DNA of 64,000 nucleotides from contig NZ_LMEI01000006.1 of NCBI RefSeq assembly GCF_001426585.1, positions 62,001-126,000 on the forward strand, given 5' to 3'. A program made the translations under genes and the position numbers. The notes beneath the pieces are model-generated. The model was given only the letters and a program-made list of their open reading frames with translations, searched no databases and had not been told where the DNA came from. Below, piece after piece: positions 59,174 to 64,000 of this stretch. Position 1 is the stretch's first letter; each line of letters starts with the position of its first letter. The stretch comes from Streptomyces sp. Root431. GTDB lineage: Bacteria; Actinomycetota; Actinomycetes; Streptomycetales; Streptomycetaceae.

Positions 59174-60658
59174 CTAAGGGTGCGCCACCAGCGCGCGCTT
59201 GAGGACCTTGCCGGTGGGGCCGAGCGGCAGAGCCTCGACGAAACGCACGATCCGGGGGTACTTGTGGCGGCCGAGGCGCTCCCGCGACCACTCCACGAGC
59301 TCGTCCTCGGAGAGCGGGGCGCCCGCCCGGCGCACCACCACCGCGCACACCTCCTCGCCCTTCGCCTCGTCGGGGACGCCGATCACCGCGACCTCCGAGA
59401 CCGCGGGATGACGCACGAGCACCTCCTCGACCTCGCGCGGATAGATGTTGAAGCCGCCCCGGATGACCAGGTCCTTCTTCCGGTCCACGATCCGCAGGAA
59501 GCCGCCCTCGTCCAGGACGCCCAGGTCGCCCGTACGGAACCAGCCGTCCACGACCGCCGCCGCCGTCGCCTCCGCGTCGTCGAGGTAGCCCGCGAAGATG
59601 TTGTGCCCGCGCACCACGACCTCGCCGACCTCGCCGTCCGCGAGCAGCAGCACCTCCCCCTCCACGGCGGCGTCCGCGATCCCCACGTCCACGCCCCACA
59701 CCGGGTGCCCGACCGTCCCCGGCCTGCGGCCCAGGTGCGGCTGGTTGAAGGTGGCGATCGGGGACGTCTCCGTCAGGCCGTACCCCTCCAGGACCTGCGT
59801 ACGGAAGGTCTCCTCGAAGCGCTCCAGGACGGCGACCGGCAGGGCGGCGCCGCCCGAGACGGCGACGCGCAGGGCCGCCGGGCGCCGGTCGGAGACCGCC
59901 GCGGCCTCCACCAGCGCGTGGTACATCGTCGGCACCCCCATGAAGACCGTCACGCCCTCGTCGGCGAGCACCTCCAGGGCCGCCGGGCCGCTGAACCGGG
60001 GCATGAGCACGAGCGTCGCGCCCCGGCGCAGCGTCCCGTTCATCGCGCAGGTCTGGCCGTAGCTGTGGAAGAGCGGCAGACAGCCGAGGACGACGTCGCC
60101 CTCGCCGAGGCCGAGGAGGTCCTGCGCGGCGACCGAGGCGTTCATGACGATGTTCAGGTGGGTCAGCAGCGCCCCCTTGGGGCGGCCCGTCGTCCCGCTC
60201 GTGTAGAGGATCACGGCGACGTCCCCGGGGTCGGCCGGCTCGCTCGCGGCGAGCGGTGCGGCCGCCGAGGGCGCTCCCTGGAAGGCGCGCACCCCGGCCG
60301 CCCTGGCGGCCTCCTCGGCCACCTCCCACAGCGGCCCGCCGCTCACGATGCCGGCCGCGCCGCTGTGCTCCAGGACGTACCGCACCTCGTCGGCGACGAG
60401 CAGCGCGTGCACCGGCACGACGGTCACGCCGGCCGCGAGCGCGCCGTAGTACACGCGCAGGAACTCCGTCGTGTTCGGCAGCAGCACGGCCAGCCGGTCG
60501 CCCGGCTTCAGGCCCGCCTCCCGCAGCCCGGCGCCGCAGCGCAGGGCCTCCGCCCACAGCTCGCTGTAGGTGAGCCGGGCCGCGCCCTCGACGACCGCGA
60601 TCCGGTCGGGGAAGTGACGGGCCGACTCGCCGAGGACACCGGCGACGCTCAGTGACAT
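59174..60658 (-). CDS. Acyl-CoA synthetase (AMP-forming, long-chain or aromatic acid type)
   Basis: 494 residues from ATG 60658. ANL superfamily motifs: VILYTSGTTGRPKGALLTH (P-loop), YGLTETSPIATFNQP, WFRTGDLGVLDEGGFLRIVD (hinge) and LPLGPTGKVLKRALV (catalytic Lys). It activates carboxylic acids to acyl-AMP and then acyl-CoA. The pocket residues are not predictable by eye. It is divergent from the PucR gene with a 187-bp gap, which contains no obvious palindrome. Confidence 0.9.
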   Translation of the reverse strand: MSLSVAGVLGESARHFPDRIAVVEGAARLTYSELWAEALRCGAGLREAGLKPGDRLAVLLPNTTEFLRVYYGALAAGVTVVPVHALLVADEVRYVLEHSGAAGIVSGGPLWEVAEEAARAAGVRAFQGAPSAAAPLAASEPADPGDVAVILYTSGTTGRPKGALLTHLNIVMNASVAAQDLLGLGEGDVVLGCLPLFHSYGQTCAMNGTLRRGATLVLMPRFSGPAALEVLADEGVTVFMGVPTMYHALVEAAAVSDRRPAALRVAVSGGAALPVAVLERFEETFRTQVLEGYGLTETSPIATFNQPHLGRRPGTVGHPVWGVDVGIADAAVEGEVLLLADGEVGEVVVRGHNIFAGYLDDAEATAAAVVDGWFRTGDLGVLDEGGFLRIVDRKKDLVIRGGFNIYPREVEEVLVRHPAVSEVAVIGVPDEAKGEEVCAVVVRRAGAPLSEDELVEWSRERLGRHKYPRIVRFVEALPLGPTGKVLKRALVAHP

Positions 60659-60845
60659 GACACGCTCCAGAGGCGCGGAGTGAACAGCGCCGTAAACGAT
60701 CGGGTGACACGGCACAGAATCCGCCGCCGCACCGCCCGGATGCCATGTGCAGGTGCCCACCATGTGCCGTACGGGGGTGGGCAGCGGCCCCGCCGCCGCG
60801 CGCGACCCGTGGCATTCGCCAAATCCGGGGGCTACGGTGCGAGCC

Positions 60846-62309
60846 ATGACGCACAGCCCGGCCACCCCTCGCCCCGGAGCCACGCGACCTGGCGACGTCC
60901 GGCCGGCGGCCGTCCGACCGGGCGCAGCAGGTTCCGCCGCCCCGCACTCCGGCTCCCCGCGCTCCACCGCCCCGCACCCCGGCTCCCCGCGCTCCGGCGG
61001 AGCCCACACGCCCCTCGGGTCCGAGGCCGGTTCCGGGGCGCTCCGGCGCGCGCTCTCCACGGCGATGCTCGCCGACGTCGACCGCCTCACCGACCGGGCC
61101 GTCGACGACATCCGCGCCCACTCCGGTACGTACGCCTCCGACGCCCCCGTCACCCGCGACGACCTCTGGGAGATCTGCCGCGACAACCTCCTGCGCGCCC
61201 TGGAGGACTTCGGCGGCCTCGCCCCGACCGGCGGCGACTTCGAGCGGGCGGCCCGCCAGACCGGCCGCCGCCGCGCCGAGCAGGGCGTCCCCCTCGACAC
61301 CGTCCTCCAGGCCTACCGGCGCGGCGGCCGGGTCCTCTGGCAGGTCATGGCCGAGCACCTCAGGGCCCGGGCCGGCCGCGAGTCCGACAGCAGGGACGTC
61401 GAGCTCGACATGGCCGGCGGCGTCTGGGAGACCATCGACCGCTACTCCGTCGCGATGGCCGACGAGTACCGGCTCGCCCAGCTGGAGCTCCAGAGCCGCC
61501 AGGACACCCGGCGCGTCGCCCTCTTCGAGGCGCTGCTCGACGGCCGCGCCGACGACCCCGCCGTCGCCGCGGCCGCGGCCGCCGCGCTCGGCGTCCCCGC
61601 CCACGACCGGTACGTCGTCGTGGTCGCCGCCCAGGACCCGGCCGCCCCGCCGCACCCGGCGCCCGTCCTGGAGGCCCAGGGCATGTGGTCGTTCTGGCGG
61701 CCCCGCTCCGGCCGCTACGCCGGGATCGTCCGGCTGCCCCGCCGCGACACGCCCCCCGGCCGCCCCTCCGCGGGCCCCCGGGGCTCCGCCGACCCGGCCG
61801 CGCGCGCCCTCCTCGACGTCCTGCGGGACCTCACCGGCGCGACCGCCGGGATCTCCCCGGAGTTCGAGCGGCTCTCCCACGCGGGCCGCGCCCTGCGGCT
61901 CGCCGAGCAGACCCTCCGTACCCTCCCGGCGGGCAGCGGGGAGGCCGCCGCCTTCGACGACCGGCTCGCGCAGGTGCTCCTCGGCGGGCGCACCGACATC
62001 GCGGAGCGGATCGTCACCGTCCACCTCGGACCCGTGCTCGCGACCGGCGGCGAGCGGGCCGCGCTCCTGACCACCCTCCGGGTCTGGCTGGACCACGGCT
62101 GCTCGGCCGCCCGGGCCGCCGAGCTGCTCTACTGCCACCGCAACACCGTCCTCAACCGCATCGGCCGCATCGCCGAGCTCACCGGCCGCTCCAGCGAGTC
62201 CGGCGAGGCCCGCCTCGGCTGGGCCCTCGCGCTGCGCGCGCTGCCGTACGCGGGCCTGGCGGACGCCCCCGAACCGGCCGCCGGGGAGTACGAGGCGGAG
62301 GGAACGTAG
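60846..62309 (+). CDS. PucR-family transcriptional regulator
   Basis: About 487 residues from ATG 60846; the preceding frame is open. After an Ala/Pro/Ser-rich tail with HPGSPRS repeats (to about 75), a helical domain (80-250) is followed by a GGDEF-like fold and a C-terminal PucR HTH: LTTLRVWLDHGCSAARAAEL and LYCHRNTVLNRIGRIAELTG. The PucR family regulates purine or other catabolic genes and often an adjacent AMP-ligase. Divergence from the acyl-CoA synthetase gene is consistent with control of it. No effector motif is recognised. Confidence 0.85.
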   Translation: MTHSPATPRPGATRPGDVRPAAVRPGAAGSAAPHSGSPRSTAPHPGSPRSGGAHTPLGSEAGSGALRRALSTAMLADVDRLTDRAVDDIRAHSGTYASDAPVTRDDLWEICRDNLLRALEDFGGLAPTGGDFERAARQTGRRRAEQGVPLDTVLQAYRRGGRVLWQVMAEHLRARAGRESDSRDVELDMAGGVWETIDRYSVAMADEYRLAQLELQSRQDTRRVALFEALLDGRADDPAVAAAAAAALGVPAHDRYVVVVAAQDPAAPPHPAPVLEAQGMWSFWRPRSGRYAGIVRLPRRDTPPGRPSAGPRGSADPAARALLDVLRDLTGATAGISPEFERLSHAGRALRLAEQTLRTLPAGSGEAAAFDDRLAQVLLGGRTDIAERIVTVHLGPVLATGGERAALLTTLRVWLDHGCSAARAAELLYCHRNTVLNRIGRIAELTGRSSESGEARLGWALALRALPYAGLADAPEPAAGEYEAEGT

Positions 62310-62318
62310 GCTGGCGGG

Positions 62319-62941
<623 letters not shown>

Positions 62942-62945
<4 letters not shown>

Positions 62946-62994
62946 GCGGCACGGGCCCCTGAGCGGCACCCGCCCCTGAGCGGCACCGGCCCCC
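62942..62994 (+). repeat. Triplicated 17-nt repeat after yigZ
   Basis: cctgagcggcac occurs three times in spaced units (62942, 62959, 62976) between the stop of the YigZ-type gene and the pentapeptide gene. It is short and non-coding. Confidence 0.6.
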
Positions 62995-63008
62995 GGAAAC
63001 CCGTGGGG

Positions 63009-63668
63009 TCAGGCGTCCTTGACGGTGAGGCCGATGTGCTGGGCCAGGGCGGGGGCGAGGTCGAGCAGCTGGGGAGCACTGATGGTGGCGCCCTTGAGGG
63101 CCGCCACGCCGGACGTGATGCCCAGTGCGGTCGCCTCGCTCAGGTCGACGCGGGTGAGGGTGGCCTTGGTGAGGTCGACTCCGTCGAGCGTCGTTCCCGG
63201 GAAGGAGACGCCGTTCAGGGTCGCGCCCGCGAAGTCGACGTCGCGCAGCAGGCAGTCGACGAAGGTGACGTTCGCCAGCTGAGCCGCGCGCAGGTTGACC
63301 GAGTCGAACTTGCAGTGGTGGAAGACGGCACGGCGCATCTGGGTCCCGTGGAGCTGGGTGCCGGCCAGGAGGCTGGAGAGGCATTCGGTGTCCAGCCAGG
63401 TGGTTTCCGCGAGGTCACTGCCCACGGTGCGGATGTTGTGCATCCATACGGTGTCGAAGCGCGCGCGCCGGAACCGGCCGCCGGTGAAGGTCACCGAGGA
63501 CAGGGCCGACTCGCTGAAGCGCGCCATGCCGCCGTCGACGTCGTCGAACGTGCGGTCGTCGAGGTGGAGCCACTCGTAGACCTCCTCCCGGTCCAGGTCC
63601 CCGGTGAACGGTTCGAGGCGATGCGCGTAGGGCAGGGCGGGCAGGTCGCGGGGGGCGGGTACGCGCAT
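63009..63668 (-). CDS. Pentapeptide-repeat protein
   Basis: 219 residues from ATG 63668, with ggaagga upstream. From about residue 50 the sequence follows A(D/N)LxX pentapeptides: FDTVWMHNIRTVG, AQLANVTFVDCLLRDVDFAG, ATLNGVSFPGTTLDGVDLTK, ATLTRVDLSEATAL. It folds as a right-handed quadrilateral beta-helix. The family includes gyrase-protecting Qnr/MfpA proteins and many with unknown function. There is no signal peptide. No neighbour suggests a target. Confidence 0.88.
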   Translation of the reverse strand: MRVPAPRDLPALPYAHRLEPFTGDLDREEVYEWLHLDDRTFDDVDGGMARFSESALSSVTFTGGRFRRARFDTVWMHNIRTVGSDLAETTWLDTECLSSLLAGTQLHGTQMRRAVFHHCKFDSVNLRAAQLANVTFVDCLLRDVDFAGATLNGVSFPGTTLDGVDLTKATLTRVDLSEATALGITSGVAALKGATISAPQLLDLAPALAQHIGLTVKDA

Positions 63669-64000
63669 CAGGGTCCTTCCGGGGCGGCTACAGGTCACCC
63701 CTGAGGCGACCCGGTCAGGGGCCGCCCGAGGTGCAGGGGGATGTCTTCATGCTGACCCGGTCCCGAGGATTCCGCCTAATCGCGCCGAAGGCGGGAACCG
63801 CCGCACCGGACCGCGCGGTCACGGGCTCCACAAGTGCCCAAATGCGGCATAAAGGATGAATCGGCGCTGTGGTGTGAGGACCCCCGCCGTCCCCAGGGAG
63901 CGCGGCGGCCCCGTCCGGCACCTCCTCGACGGAGCCAACGAGCCTGCTCCGCAAGCTGGTTGGCTCACCAGGGTGATGGTCCGGGCGTCGAGCGCCGGTC
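63669..64000. other. Gene-free end of window with one small hairpin
   Basis: No convincing coding sequence is seen in this 332-bp end. A potential hairpin pairs gagccaac (63932-63939) with gttggctc (63959-63966). A minus-strand open frame at 63715-63954 has shadow-like composition. The interval may include the upstream promoter of the pentapeptide gene. Confidence 0.5.

Noticed and set aside
63715..63954. Minus-strand 79-codon frame at the end of the window
   Set aside because: No ribosome site, no family resemblance, and frame composition like neighbouring non-coding sequence.

Overview
The window is very GC-rich, with GTG/TTG starts, GTGA/ATGTGA stop-start overlaps and gene families typical of Streptomyces (UppP, Lnt-type acyltransferase, PucR, CHAT, nSTAND, many SDR and TetR genes). 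It reads as Streptomyces or a close actinomycete chromosome. I see no rRNA, tRNA, CRISPR array or origin.

Region 1 (1-4220) is accessory DNA built of insertion-sequence debris. It holds an internally deleted IS5-type transposase, an N-terminally shortened DDE transposase inside exact 17-bp inverted repeats, two orphan ORFs and a SUKH-4-like immunity gene broken by one amber codon.

Region 2 (4219-5689, minus) is a RES-domain gene with a larger antitoxin-like partner. It is divergent from region 3.

Region 3 (5865-18749, plus) is the most striking part: six tightly packed genes. In order they are a coiled-coil protein, a ClpB/HSP100-like AAA+ ATPase, a small NrdG-like radical SAM protein, an FHA-domain protein, a multi-pass membrane Ser/Thr kinase whose N-terminal tail repeats SP(P/A)TRxQ six times, and a 1471-residue helical-repeat/CHAT protease. 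The layout suggests a sense-relay-execute device: kinase as sensor, phospho-Thr/FHA relay, AAA+ remodelling, caspase-like effector. It is probably a conflict or programmed-death system. A DUF4246 gene and a second Ser/Thr kinase follow.

Region 4 (22.7-29.1 kb) has an integrase remnant, a HipA-like kinase/DUF3037 pair, two SDR reductases behind a good promoter, a peptide-type solute-binding lipoprotein, uracil-DNA glycosylase and a TPR-like protein.

Region 5 (29.1-52.7 kb) is mostly ordinary chromosome: lipoprotein, DinB, TetR/FAD monooxygenase with twin operators, Gfo/Idh oxidoreductase, Lnt, SnoaL-like, flavin reductase, UppP, HxlR/thiolase, VTT protein, DNA-alkylation repair, spermidine-synthase-like, MFS, a Pro/Gln-rich membrane protein, thioesterase, GH3 glycosidase, DedA, two left-handed beta-helix proteins, EamA/XRE-cupin, YbaK and a CoA-binding protein.

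Region 6 (52.9-57.5 kb) is a second conflict-type module: a trypsin-co-occurring (Trypco1-like) protein and a trypsin/nSTAND/beta-propeller giant. Region 7 (57.5-64 kb) holds a carboxylesterase, acyl-CoA synthetase, PucR regulator, YigZ and a pentapeptide-repeat protein. Starts were chosen by Shine-Dalgarno spacing and family fit. Functions are family-level inferences from the translated sequence, without database searches.
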